Source: Thelonectria olida
Taxonomy: Eukaryota; Ascomycota; Sordariomycetes; Hypocreales; Nectriaceae
Assembly (NCBI GenBank): GCA_020736575.1
Contig: JAGPYM010000007.1
Coordinates: forward strand, 1,798,001-1,862,000
Direction: 5' to 3'
DNA length: 64,000 nucleotides
Position numbers and translations under genes: made by a program. Numbering within the stretch: the stretch's first letter is position 1; each line of letters starts with the position of its first letter. The notes below the pieces were generated by a model. It ran no database searches and was not told the DNA's origin. It worked only from the letters and a program-made list of their open reading frames with translations. Positions 21,333 to 32,736 of the stretch are shown here, in pieces.

Positions 21333-23403
21333 CTACATCAAGTGGTTTAAAACTTCCGCAGCTCTCTTCAAATCCGGTGCCTCGGCCGCCCAGTATTCCA
21401 CAGTCTTGGTTGCAGACTCGAGGGCCTCCCTCCACCGATCGGGTAGCTTGATCTTTTTGCTCCGAGCTGCGGCAAGCAGAAGCAGTGCGCGTGTAACCGA
21501 GGTGCGAGCGATGTACCATGACCCATGATGGCGGTGAAAGCGCTGGACCCTGAACTGACACTCAACGCAAAGCTCGAGACATTTCTCCGCCAGAGGCATG
21601 GCTTGTGAGATGAATGGGTCATCTAAAGGTTGGTGAATAACATAGTAGAGGAATGGTCTATGAATCCACTCTCTACAACTAATAGCCCGACCGTGGACGA
21701 GATACGCCAGCTCGTTGTTGACGCGCTCACTCTGACCGAGATTAATTTGCGGCGGGATGTGAGAACACCTACAAGGGCACATCAGAAGCTATCGCATAGG
21801 TACCTAGGGCGGCACTTACCAGACGTCTAATTGTTCGTTGAATGAACGGCAGTGTTGGAGATTTTCTTGGATATCCTGGATCCAGCCAGCTTCTCCCTTG
21901 CCTCCTAAGACTGCAAAGGCCCGGTTCATCATTCGTCGGAATGAGATCTCGGCCAAGTAGTAGAACCAGCTTCTCTCTTCATCTTGGTTCATAATGTCAG
22001 GAGCGTTGCCCATGCCGTCTTGGGTGGGTGGCGATGAAGATAACTCGTTGGGCGGAGATGGAAACATGTTTGGGAACCCAAATTGATTGATGCCACTGGC
22101 TGGAAACGGTATCTCGCACCTTAGCTCGCTAGAATTATGATGTTTAGTCATTGTGTTTTCAAGAGAGCTTGACATTACCTACTATTCAGACTTCATGCAA
22201 GACCAATACAGCCTTTGCTCCATTCGTCGCCTCTCGTTTGAGACTTCTCCAACAGAGCCCGTCTGTGTATGTCTCTGCCTCCAGAGGAGATTTCTGAAAT
22301 GCACGCATGACAGATTAAAGTAGTTCCAGGCACGGAGGGGCTCTAGGAAGTTCATTTCAAGGACGCCGCAGAAGAACAGGCACTGAATGTACAGTAAAGA
22401 GGGCTGCATCAGCCCGAGCCGCTTTTTTGCTGCCAGATAGTATGCCTGACATGTGTCTTTGTTGACCAGTAAGGAGGGCGACGCAGTGGACGATACATCG
22501 GTGGCATCTCCAGGCGGGAAAGGCGTGGCGATGCATCCGATTGAACAAGCAATCAACTAAAGTTGAATTTAGGAACTGGCTGTTGGCAATGAAGGGTGGA
22601 AAGTGGCTTACCACAAGGCATGATTGGCCATCCCATCGCAAACCAGTCTCAGAAGCATCCCTCACGTATCCAGAGAACTCTGCAACATCGAGTATCGGGT
22701 TCTTGGTGTGTACGTAAGCCAGAAACCGTTGCGAGAGGGGGATGAAATCTTCCTCCTGAATTCCTCTCCCCAGCACACTGGATGCTTGTCGAGGTTCCAC
22801 ACCATTTGACAGTTCATCTTGGCCATCGTTTACAAATGAATCAATATCGGGGACAGATCCGTGAAATATAGGCCATTTCAGAACACCTTCGCAGTTGTTT
22901 GTCGTGGCAGGGAAATTGGGTGTCTCCTCGAGGCGATGGTCATCGACATCTGCGTCGTCCACGTTTCCAGTTGCATCGAGGGAAGCTGGGTCTGGAATGG
23001 GCTGCCGCAGAATCGCTTGTACAGCAGAACTCAAGGTATCTTGCGGTGATTGAGACTGGTTCTTCTCCAGAAGCGAGACGACGTGATTGAGGCGTTCCAG
23101 GATGGCCAAGCTTGCTGGGTCAAACCTGGATTGGAGGTCAGCTACCGAGGTAGTATGAGATACACGAAGCGACGAAACAGATTAAACCTACGATGAGTGG
23201 TCATTTACACTGTCCGCATAAGTGCATTGAGCGCCATGCCGGGTGCAGAATCCGCAAGTCGGCCTGACATTGTCGCATTTTGTCTTCCGGACTCGACAGG
23301 GTTGACATGCCGCCACGGCCCGTTTGCGCTGATATAGACCGGATACTCGTTGTCGCTTGTTGCCAGAACCATGCCCACTTTCAGGAGGAGACGCTTCAGA
23401 CAT
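21333..23403 (-). CDS. Zn2Cys6 transcription factor
   Basis: Five exons (23403-23192, 23125-22612, 22556-22183, 22128-21820, 21768-21333) join in phase to 614 residues. Zinc cluster CQPCRVRKTKC...CGFCTRHGAQC has Cys at residues 33, 36, 43, 50, 53 and 60 (CX2CX6CX6CX2CX6C). It is preceded by a basic stretch and followed by a short coiled-coil linker (LAILERLNHVVSLLEKNQ) and a fungal-specific middle-homology region. Translation could also start at 23526 in frame, but MSEASPPESG is the more usual short lead. It should be a nuclear activator or repressor; the SnoaL-like gene, the two Gfo/Idh/MocA genes or the permease are candidate targets. Confidence 0.85.
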
Positions 23404-23761
23404 GTTTGTGCAGTGACAGGTTATGATGCATGTCTGTACTATCGTTCGGTGAGACGGGGAATGGCGGATAATGAAGCAGAGCGAGTGGGGATGAGGGGAC
23501 GAGGTTGGAGACTCGGCTGATCGCATGACCTCAAGTTCTTAGTGGATTAGATAATTATCTAGTATGACTGATGATGCGTAACTGGTCAATTGCCTGCTTG
23601 CTGCCCGCCAAGAAAGCCTTGATTATAACGCCTACTTGAATATTGCTCAGATTGACACACTGAATTCGTCTCGGTTGGACACTCAGTCGGTTTTCTTGAG
23701 AACACCTTCGTCCAACTCATTCTCAGATGCATATTCACAAGCCCCTTCTATAGCCATCCAC
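23404..23761. other. Intergenic promoter of the regulator
   Basis: 358 bp between the regulator start and the end of the upstream dehydrogenase on the same strand. No clear core element. Confidence 0.5.
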
Positions 23762-24814
23762 TTATGCTGCGTCTTGGGGGAATTTGGCACCGCCCTGACG
23801 CCGCACCTCATCCAACACTCGGAGAATGCGCAACGTCTCGCTCCACGGCATTACGCTGCTTTGAGTCCTCCCAGCTGTAATGTCTGCGGCGACGGCATCC
23901 GCTTCCCAGTAAAAGCCCTTCCCAGGTCGCTCAAACTCGTACTTCTTTGCCTCCTGGTCAGTCCGATGCACCGTGAAGGATGCCGGCACCGACCCCGCAA
24001 AGCCCTCCACCACGACGTTTCCTTTGCTGCCTTCAATCCTGCAGAATGCCGCGGGCGTCTTTGTCAGTGTGGAACATGTGGCAATGGCCTGTCTCCCATC
24101 GGGATATGCCAGGATCATAGACGATGCAATGTCAATCCCTTCGAAAAGACTCTGCGACGCAGCAACCCGAGGCTCCTCTGTTTCCCGTCCCGATTCAAGC
24201 CCCAATATTCCCCAGGTGATGCTGTATATACCAACGTCAAGAAGACTTCCTGCGCCCAGCGCTGGGTTTCTGAGTCGTGAAGTTGATGGCAGCGATGCGA
24301 TGTCCTGGTTCATTGCAAAGTCGCAGAACACGCGGTGAACATCTCCAATGACCTTTTCGTTGTGAAGAAGGTCTTGGAGCTTTTGGACCAGGGGAAAGAA
24401 GCGCGTCCACATGGCCTCCATAACAAAGACGCCTTTGTTCTCCGCTTCCGTAAAGACCTCTTTTGCCTCGGTCTCGTTGAGAGTAAAGGCCTTTTCGCAC
24501 AGGACATGTTTTCCTGCTCGAATGGCATCAAGGCAGTTTTGCTTGTGGAACGCATGCGGTGTTCCGATGTACACGATGTCGACATCCGGGTCCTGGTAGA
24601 CCGCTTCGTACGATCCGTAGACAGTGGGGGACTTTCCAGGAAGATGAGATGCAACAAAGGCATTGCCTTTCTCAAGAGAGGAAGACCCAATTGCTTGAAT
24701 GACGTGGTTTGCCTTTCGGTTTGGGCGGTCCAGAGACAAATCGGCAACGAACCAAGACGAAATGAGTCCGGTCGCGATGATGCCCCAGCGGAGCGCAGGG
24801 GGGTCGGAAGCCAT
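23762..24814 (-). CDS. Gfo/Idh/MocA dehydrogenase (dihydrodiol/D-xylose dehydrogenase-like)
   Basis: A single exon of 350 residues from ATG 24814. It opens with RWGIIATGLISSWFVADL, the GxxxTGxIxxxF nucleotide-binding form typical of dimeric dihydrodiol dehydrogenases and fungal NADP-dependent D-xylose 1-dehydrogenases. HVLCEKAFTLN carries the catalytic lysine, and EAMWTRFFP is a strong family marker of that branch. The C-terminal beta-sheet domain includes LLDVGIYSITW. Expected reaction: NADP-dependent oxidation of an aldose or a dihydrodiol in the cytosol. It is divergent from another Gfo/Idh/MocA gene at 25236 with a 421-bp shared promoter. Confidence 0.85.
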   Translation of the reverse strand: MASDPPALRWGIIATGLISSWFVADLSLDRPNRKANHVIQAIGSSSLEKGNAFVASHLPGKSPTVYGSYEAVYQDPDVDIVYIGTPHAFHKQNCLDAIRAGKHVLCEKAFTLNETEAKEVFTEAENKGVFVMEAMWTRFFPLVQKLQDLLHNEKVIGDVHRVFCDFAMNQDIASLPSTSRLRNPALGAGSLLDVGIYSITWGILGLESGRETEEPRVAASQSLFEGIDIASSMILAYPDGRQAIATCSTLTKTPAAFCRIEGSKGNVVVEGFAGSVPASFTVHRTDQEAKKYEFERPGKGFYWEADAVAADITAGRTQSSVMPWSETLRILRVLDEVRRQGGAKFPQDAA

Positions 24815-25235
24815 AGCGAAGAATCGGCCTGATGTTGAGTGGTGAATCAGTGTGAGGGAAGAAACTAGGTCAAGCTGAAGTATTTGAGCATATTATCTCA
24901 TGGCCGTATATAACCAACACAGCCAAGTTACCTCCGAGACATTGCAACCTTCGTGCATCCACACGAGTTAAATAGAGCTCGGAACTCATCCAGAAGCGCA
25001 GCTCGCGCATTCCGAGCCAATCGTTGCCAGTCATTGTGGAGGTGATCGAGCATCCGCTACTCCCCGTAATCCGCTACTCCGCGTGGACGTCATCGTGCCT
25101 GATCAACTCGAAGGCAATCTAAAAAGATGCGAATAAATAGAAACCGCACATGCTCACTGCAAGCAAATCGCCCATCACTGAAAGGCAATTCCAGGTTACT
25201 CCAACTAGGCCATCATCTTCACTCGGATCTTCACC
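24815..25235. other. Bidirectional promoter of two dehydrogenases
   Basis: A 421-bp region between divergent Gfo/Idh/MocA genes, likely co-regulating them. It contains the direct repeat 'atccgctactcc' twice (about 25054-25081), a candidate regulator site. Confidence 0.4.
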
Positions 25236-26411
25236 ATGTCACCATCAACAAGCACCGTCGACCGCGTCTTCCGAGTCGGCATAATTGGCTGCGGCGAAAT
25301 CTCACAGCTCGCTCACATACCAAACATCAACTTCCTCGCTCACAAGTTCCAAACGACTTATCTCTGCGATGTTTCCCAACAGTCGCTCGACCACTGCGCG
25401 AAAAAGGTCCTCGGTGGCACGCCCAAGACCACCAAGAGCGCCGAGGAGCTCTGCGCCGCCGACGACGTCGACTTGGTCATCATCGCGAACGCAGATGCAT
25501 ACCACGTTGAACATGGGATTCTAGCACTAAAGAACGACAAGTATTGTCTGATTGAAAAACCCGCTTCCATCTGCTTCCGCGACATGGACGCTCTGATTGA
25601 GGCGGAAAAGACGTCCAAGGGAAAGGTCTTTGTCGGAACTATGCGTCGATACGCGACGGCGTTTCTGGATGCCGTACGGGAAGTCGGGGGTATGGACAAG
25701 ATCATCTATGCGAGGGTTAGGGACATTATTGGTCCCAACTCCACCAGCGTCGAGCAATCTGGTACATTCCCTCAGAGATTTAGTGATTTTTCCGAGGTAG
25801 ATTCCCAGGACAGGGTGGCCAGAGAGGAGGATATCTTTGAGCAAGCTCTGGGAAAAGAATTTGGCGTGGTCGTGACTCCAGAGTCGAAGAGAATGTTGCG
25901 AGTTCTCGGAGCGTAAGTGCCCTTCGTTGAATCTGCTTGAATGTGCGTTGACCGTAATAGACTCGGAACGCACGACCTCTCAGCGATGCGAGAGATAATC
26001 GGCATGCCAAGGTCGGTCGCTGGCGCAATTCTCAGTCTCCCTGGCATTTTCAGTGTCCTCTTTCAGTATGACGGCTTCCCAGTCAGCTACGAGTCTGGTC
26101 TCTGTGCCGTGCCTCAATTCGATGCCCACATCGAAGTCTACTCGCCAGAGAAGACTGTCCGAGTCGAGTTTGACACGCCGTACGTCAAGGGCCTGCCTGT
26201 CATTTTGACAATACGCGAGAAGGTTGGAGACGGCGGTTTCCAGGAGCGGAAAATCCGGAAGACGTACGAGGACCCTTACACGCTGGAGTTTTTGGAGTTG
26301 TATGACTGCGTGGTTGAGGGGAAGACTCCCAAGAGCAGTGCTGCGGATGCGAGAAGGGACGTGGAACTTTTTAGGATGATTATGCAAGCCGGATTTGAGA
26401 AGAGCGGTTGA
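25236..26411 (+). CDS. Gfo/Idh/MocA family oxidoreductase
   Basis: Two exons (25236-25912, 25961-26411) give 375 residues. N-terminal Rossmann motif RVGIIGCGEISQLAHIP and the EKP motif (YCLIEKPASIC) identify the family. The C-terminal domain differs from inositol dehydrogenases (THDLSAMREIIGMPRSV, then a beta-rich section), as in the many fungal members of unknown substrate. It should be an NAD(P)-dependent oxidoreductase. The divergent pairing with the dehydrogenase at 23762 and nearness to a Zn2Cys6 regulator suggest consecutive steps of one catabolic route. Substrate unknown. Confidence 0.8.
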
Positions 26412-26634
26412 TTTAGCCCGGAATGTGTACAGCAGTCCACACGATTCGGGGTGTTGGCAGTACTGAATCAATCTATCGACACGAAATGATCTGCTCTCTT
26501 AGCCCCGTCTTCTATCATCCTAATATCATACCCAGATTATCAAGTTCTAACTGACTAGTTCTTACAGCAACTACAACCTTAAAGTGCAATATACAGCGAC
26601 TCACGAACTGAATAATGCTGCTTGCATTGCCCCA

Positions 26635-28228
26635 TTACGCCAACTCAAGTGATCCGCTGTCAAGAGGAGAGTAGTCATCCTCATCCGGATGCTGATACTC
26701 GCACAGAGTCTCCTCTGTCTCGTTTGTATCCAAACCAGCTGCGATATGTCTGCGGGCAAATGTTTGTCAGAAATAGTCTTGTAGATAACGTGTGCATGAG
26801 CTTACTTGTCGGTTGCGAGCACTTCAAGGCCCGGAATGCAGTCAATCAAGGCGATAATAGCAAAGGAGCCAATTCCAGCCCAAAGGAACCCAACCAATGC
26901 TTCTGCGATTTGGATGCCCAGCTGCTTGATGTTTCCGTCAAAGAAGACGCCTCCAACAATGTCAACGCCGCCGTAGGCAGCGACTTCTTTCTTCGCAAAG
27001 AGGCCGGTGCAAATGGTCGCCGCAATCCCTCCCACGCAATGCGTCGCAAAGGTATCGCCATTGTCGACCCATCGCCAGCGCCTCGCCCAGTCGGTGAACT
27101 TGATGCGAAGCGCCTGGCGACACAGCACAGCGCCGAAGACTCCAAAGAAGAATGACGTGTTTAGGTCGATGAATCCCGCAGCCGGGGTTATCATGACGAG
27201 GCCGGAGATGGCACCCATGAAAATCGAATCGATCGACCAGCGTCCCGTCTCGAAGAAGTTCATGAGTGCCCAAGTCAACGCGCCTGCAGAAGCGCACAGG
27301 TTCGTCACAGCAAGAGCCATGAGAGACTGGAAAGAAAGAGTGAGTGTGGTGCCGGCGTCGAAGGCAAGCCACGAGCCCCAGATTATGATCATGGCCAGCA
27401 GCTGGAAGAATGAGTTCCCGGGCCGGTGAAGACGAATGTGTGCGGGGGTTCTTGAACTGGATTGACGCGAGCGAAAGATTGGGTACGAGAGGTAAAGGCT
27501 GATGGCTGTGGCCGTGGCGCCGGAGCAGACGTGAACAGGAGTGCCTATGATTGTGAAAATGCGTGAGTTTGTTGATTTCGAGACAAATCGTGGCGTTTCC
27601 TACCTCCCGCAAAGTCCAGCGCACCCAAAGTCTCTCCGAGAAAGCCTCCGCCCCAGACCATGTGTGCCAGTGGGCAGTAAATGAATGTTGACCACAGCTA
27701 TGAGAGGTTAGGCATTACATCACCGCAAAACAATGAAGGTCTCATTCAACATACAAAGATGAACGGAATAATGGGAAGAAGTCTTCCTCGCTCACAAAAG
27801 CCTCCAACAGCAATAGCGCAGACGGTGGCCTCGAAGACGAGCTGGAACTGGCTGAACAGAAGCGCAGGGATTGTGCCAATTGGCTCAGCCAAGACACCTC
27901 GATGGAAAAGGTGAGCGAGATTTCCAAAGACGGCACCGCCCTCACCATAAGCCAATGTGTAGCCGACAATCCACCATTGAATTGAGCAGGTCATGATGAC
28001 GAGGACGGCCGGGATGGCGCTGGCGAGGCCATTGAACCTCCACGAGTATCCGCCATATGCGATTCCAACCTGCGAATTGGGTCAGCTCGTGTGGCACAGC
28101 TGGTTCAGTTCAATGGGGAGGCAATTTACTGTAGGAACAATTGTCCAGCAGATGCAAGTACAGAAAATGATGAACAAGGTGTCTGTCTTGTCGCAATTCT
28201 CCCAGTCTTTTAGCACCGAGTCGGCCAT
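26635..28228 (-). CDS. Ammonium transporter (Amt/Mep family)
   Basis: Five exons (28228-28130, 28069-27755, 27697-27604, 27544-26806, 26749-26635) join in phase to 453 residues. Signature [17 protein letters not shown] holds the first pore histidine and [15 protein letters not shown] the second, so both conserved histidines are present. About 11 membrane segments are expected, with a cytosolic acidic C-terminal tail ([14 protein letters not shown]) encoded by the last small exon. The final intron sits in the codon for Lys of ATDK; a gene model that reads through it would stop immediately. Function: ammonium uptake at the plasma membrane. It is divergent from an amidase, with a shared 1.5-kb promoter. 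Confidence 0.93.
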
Positions 28229-28323
28229 GATGGAGATTGGTCGCCTTTCGAAGCGTGAATCTTCCAGAAACAAAGAAATCTATCAAGCTACGTCACAAGG
28301 GCTTCCCTTCCTCAGGGGAGACA

Positions 28324-28331
28324 TATTTATA
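28324..28331 (-). promoter_or_regulatory. TATA box of the ammonium transporter
   Basis: TATAAATA on the minus strand, about 100 bp upstream of ATG 28228. Confidence 0.5.
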
Positions 28332-28402
28332 ACTACGTATGCGCTCCCCCGCATCTCATTCCCGTTCTGCGGTTAAGAGGAGCCCTCAGAAGTGATACAG
28401 GA

Positions 28403-28465
28403 GATAAGAAGCTTGGCTCACGATGGGATCTGGACATTTTTGCTAGAATTGGACTAGCGTTATCG
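28403..28465. promoter_or_regulatory. Candidate GATA-factor sites
   Basis: GATAAG at 28403-28408 and TTATCG at 28460-28465 (reverse orientation) match the HGATAR core bound by AreA/NIT2-type nitrogen regulators. They lie about 175-235 bp upstream of the ammonium transporter start. Such short motifs occur by chance, so this is suggestive only. Confidence 0.35.
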
Positions 28466-29697
28466 GGACTTGACGCCTCTCTGTGGTTGGTCAGATTACT
28501 GGCGTCCTTGGCTGCAGCCACACTTCTCCACACTCCTGTCACACTGTGGCACAGCTGTCAATGCAGGGTAATTAATTATGGACAGAATCATATCGTGAGG
28601 CTCCTCGTTATACATCTATATGCGTTGGTAAATTGAGACTTTTCGTAGCCTTCAGACTAGTCTTGTCGAGCATTATTAGGTTGTGTATTCATTGCTTGAT
28701 TCTTAACAAAATCTCTATGCTGGCACTGATCTGTATTGACTTCCTTAATTGAGATCATGACAGGTTGAGGTGAACTGTCCTTTACTAATACGCTCAACGT
28801 GCGACGTTCTTTCGCAACGCTGCGTACGTGTACTGAGAACCATACGTGATCGGGGTGGAATGAGAAACAGGAATTATTGTATAATTCAACGGATGCCTAC
28901 TCAATGTGCTCATGTTGGCCCCGGAAACATGCGAGCATGTAGGGATCAATTAATGGATGCCTGATTAAGCGAATGTTGGAATGTGGTTCCTTTCCATCCA
29001 TCAGATGCTCCATGGCTGTGATTCAGCGCGGAGGTGAACAAAAGACCTCCCCCCCAAAGACAAAGGTATTTTTTGGGGACACGTTTCGCAAAGACTGCAA
29101 ATGCAGCTCAGCGAGTCAAAGGGGAATTTTTACGACAGTTGCGCAAAGTTCGATGGTCTGACGTTGTTGTCCTGTCGTGGCCAAAGACATGTGCGACGTC
29201 TAAGGTACGTCATCTTGATTGTATCCTGCCGCAACGGCGCCGACTTAGTAATTGCCCGCCCAAAGGTACGGCGCATTCCCCCCAGTTGACAACTGCGCGC
29301 AACCGACGACACGACTCAACAACACATTCGTATTCGTAACGCAAAAGAATCGGGAATGCACGTGAAATCGCTTGCTTTTTTCATGCATTCTATCAGCCCT
29401 GCGCACTTTCCCGACTCCTTATTGGCCGCAGCTGCGTGGCCAGAACAGATGGCACCCGGCGAGCCGCGGGGTCCGTGTTCATCGTACGTACTGTCACTAA
29501 GTATTTAATCGTCACAGCTCTCTCCTTCACTCAACCCACACAGAATAAAAACGACACGACTTATGGGAGCCTGTGAATGCCACGACCGGATCAAATCTTG
29601 CTTCACTTCCTTTCAAACCGTTTCAAGGCGTTAATTGGCGAGCAATCGCTCCCTCGCTCTGCGCTTGCTTGACCGCCACTCGTTGCACCGTCGCACC

Positions 29698-31758
29698 ATG
29701 GAGACGACAACCACGACCTCGGAGGCTCGGCGAGCACGCTTTTTCAACTATCCAGAGCCTTGCCAAGGGTGAGCCGCCCAAGTCCCAAGTCTACTGTGCT
29801 CCAACTAACCTCTTGTGCCAGGCCCAAAGTCCCGTACAATGGCAAAAAACTTGTGAACCCTGTCCTCTCGGGGCGCGTCTTGGTCGTTGCAGCCTTCGTG
29901 TGAGACCTCAAAATGCGCAAATGGCTCTGAGCGCTGGCTAACTCGTTTCCAGCATGGAATGCATTCGTTTCATCCGCCAAGTCGCCTGGGATAACGCAGG
30001 CTTTGGCTCGCTCCGGAAGATCCGAGAGTATATCGAGGATTTTGAGCCCCGATATCACCCCACAGTTGTTCCAATGCCTGACACGACAGCCCAGCTCGAA
30101 CAGGAGAACGGATCCCGCGGAACCAAGGATGAACCAACCGATACTAACAGATTGCACCAAGCCAAATTCTACTCCGTCGCCGACTATCACGCCATGTATC
30201 TGGCAGGCGACATCACCCCGACCGATGTGGCCTTGGCGTTATTGCCGTTAATCCGGAAAGAAGACGATGTCACGGGCAAGCACTCAACTGCCTGGCACGA
30301 CACCAAGGTCGACATGGTTCTGAAGGCCGCCCGCGCTTCGACACTGCGATACAAGAGGAACGAGCCAATCGGAATTTTGGACGGCGTTCCCACTGGCATC
30401 AAGGACGATTATGACTTTGACGGCTATGCGACGAATATCGGATCCCTCAATGACTATGCGACTGGCGTCCCAGGCCACGATTCCATCACCAACTGGAGTG
30501 TTTTGCAGCTGGAGCAGTCGGGCGCCGTCATTCTTGGAAAACTCACCATGCATGAGTTTGGTCTCGGTGAGTCTCATCCAATCGCATCTTCCGGCATCCC
30601 CCGACGGCTGCAGGAACGCGACGTCTGCTAACACGATTGCCATTAGACACGACTGGAAACAACCCTCACCACGGCACACCGCTCAACCCGTTCAACCAGA
30701 AGTACTATCCTGGCGGAAGCTCCTCCGGCCCAGGCGTCGCAGTCGGCTCAGGACTCATCCCCATCGCGCTCGGCAGTGATGGCGGCGGAAGCATTCGTAT
30801 CCCATCATCGTTCTGCTCCGTCTTCGGTCTCAAGCCCAGCGCCGATCGAGTGTCGTGCTACCCCGGTGCCAACCATTCGCCCACCTGCGCCGTCCAGGGT
30901 CCCCTAGCAGCCGATATGGCCTCGTTAAAGGCCCTGTACAAGGTCCTCGCGGAGCCTCATCCGTCCACGCAGTTTCCACCCTTGGCCCTCCAGCCCAAGC
31001 CAATCATCTCCAAGGTGCTCGGCATTCATCAGAAGTGGTTTGCGCGCGCGGAACCTGGAGTCCAGACCCTCACGCGCAGTCTTATCCAGAGGCTATGCAC
31101 CGATCACGGGTACAAGGTCATCGACATCGACATTCCGTTTGTCGAAGAAGGACAAGTCGCGCATGCCTTGACTGTGCTCACTGACGCCGCGACTTTAGTT
31201 CCCGAGACTGGCAACTTGACAGCCGCCAATAAGATTCTCCTCGCTCTAGGCCGCACCACGCCTTCCACCGACTATCTTCTCGCGCAGAAACTGCGTGGGC
31301 TGCTGATGCGACATCTTGCCTACCTCTGGAAGACATACCCCGGGATGCTCATCGTCACGCCCACCACGGCCTGCGCGGGTTGGCCGATTGTCGGTGGAGC
31401 GAGTGAGTTGAAGTACGGCCTGAACGACGGAAACCGCACCATGGAGAGCATGGCGTACGTCTGGCTCGCAAACTTTTGCGGTCTGCCGGCAATCACGGTG
31501 CCCGCCGGCTACGTTGTTCCCGACGGCGAGAAGAGGGCGGGCGACGTGGCGGACCAGTACACCATCGGAAAGGTGCCGGTAGGCTTGATGGCGACGGGTG
31601 AATGGTGCAGCGACGAGGCCTTGCTCGAATTCGGCAGCGACGCGGAGATTGCGGGGAGCAGCGTTCGGTGCAGGCCGCCGATCTGGGAGGACGTGCTTTC
31701 TCTGGCGAAGAGGGAGGCGGACTTGAAGCGGCTGGATGCTGGGGCGAGGGCTGATTGA
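29698..31758 (+). CDS. Amidase (amidase signature family)
   Basis: Four exons (29698-29768, 29822-29899, 29953-30566, 30647-31758) join in phase to 624 residues. The catalytic Ser-cisSer-Lys triad can be placed: Lys in GVPTGIKDDYDFDG, cis-Ser in the Gly/Ser loop PGGSSSGPG, and the nucleophile in GSDGGGSIRIP. The core is the family fold; the roughly 80-residue N-terminal extension encoded by exons 1-3 (METTTTTSEARRARFF...) is typical of fungal members. It should hydrolyse a carboxamide to acid plus ammonia; the exact amide is unknown. The divergent ammonium transporter fits a nitrogen-scavenging role. Confidence 0.9.
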
Positions 31759-32736
31759 CGAGAAGCCCAGAATTGGGTGGTTCGAACATGGCTCCTCTAG
31801 ATATGTGTTGGCGGGCGAGATGGTTCCAAATTCTGCTTCAGCTACATCGTTACTCTTTGTGAAGAGGAGGGTGATGATGATGCCGGGCGTGCCAATGCGA
31901 TTGTCGTTCGAATCATAGAAAACTCAAATGGTAAAACATGTTTTCAACTTTCTCGGGTCGTGGGAAGAGAAGGCTTGCTTGCGAATTGGTTGCGCCTTTC
32001 ACGAGTCGACTGATTACACGATGCGGGCATTCGGGAGACGCTGGCAGTTGACATGGCGGGCTTTGGATGTTTTGTATGATTGAGGATTCCACGAGTTACC
32101 GCAGCAGCCATCTACAGCCCACTGCACTAACTCACCATTCAAGTTGACGATCAGCTGGGGCGGAAAAGTCCGCGCGTACAAGACCTTTAGCGCAGCCATT
32201 TATCGGCCGGCGATGCTTGATTTGGAATGGAATCTGGGCAGGGGAAAAGGAAAAGGGGCAGCCGGTCTAGGGGGAGTTTTAGCTCTGTTCTGGTCTCATT
32301 GTATTTGGAGGCGTGAATGAGGGCCGTTGCGGCGCCGGAGATGGGAGCTGGATGGAAGAGAAGACGCGGGCAAAGGAGACATGGAAACGGGGATGAAACT
32401 TGTCTCGAAGCAGCACCCAGACTTCAATTCGCTACGGGCCGAGGGAGAGGAGATGTCTGCCAAATCATGTCACACACTGATTAACAAATAGAATAGATAA
32501 TAGGCATCGGATCCTAAAAGGAGACAGCCCCGCTTCTTGTCGTCATCCCATCCCTTCGCTCCCCTGGCTAACTTGCTTAACTCATCCCCAATATTCGTAG
32601 TCTGTACAATGGCGGGGGATTATCGAGTTACGCGCTAATAATTGAGAAATAAAATACACAGCCGCGCGTAAAGACGACAACGCTGACTGCATCACTCAGC
32701 GAAGCCTCGATAGAAGAGCCCTCGGTCAGCGCTGGA
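31759..32736. other. Gene-free stretch
   Basis: 978 bp between the amidase and the SGNH hydrolase, both on the plus strand. No ORF of note, repeat or RNA gene seen. Confidence 0.5.

Larger units (their letters stand above)
28229..29697. other. Shared promoter region of ammonium transporter and amidase
   Basis: 1.47 kb between divergent genes, with no coding region recognised. It holds a minus-strand TATA box at 28324-28331 and GATA-type sites (28403-28408, 28460-28465), consistent with AreA/NIT2-type nitrogen regulation. Confidence 0.45.

Noticed and set aside
26962..27624. 220-codon minus-strand frame, His/Arg-rich
   Set aside because: Wrong frame of the ammonium transporter, crossing its intron at 27545-27603.
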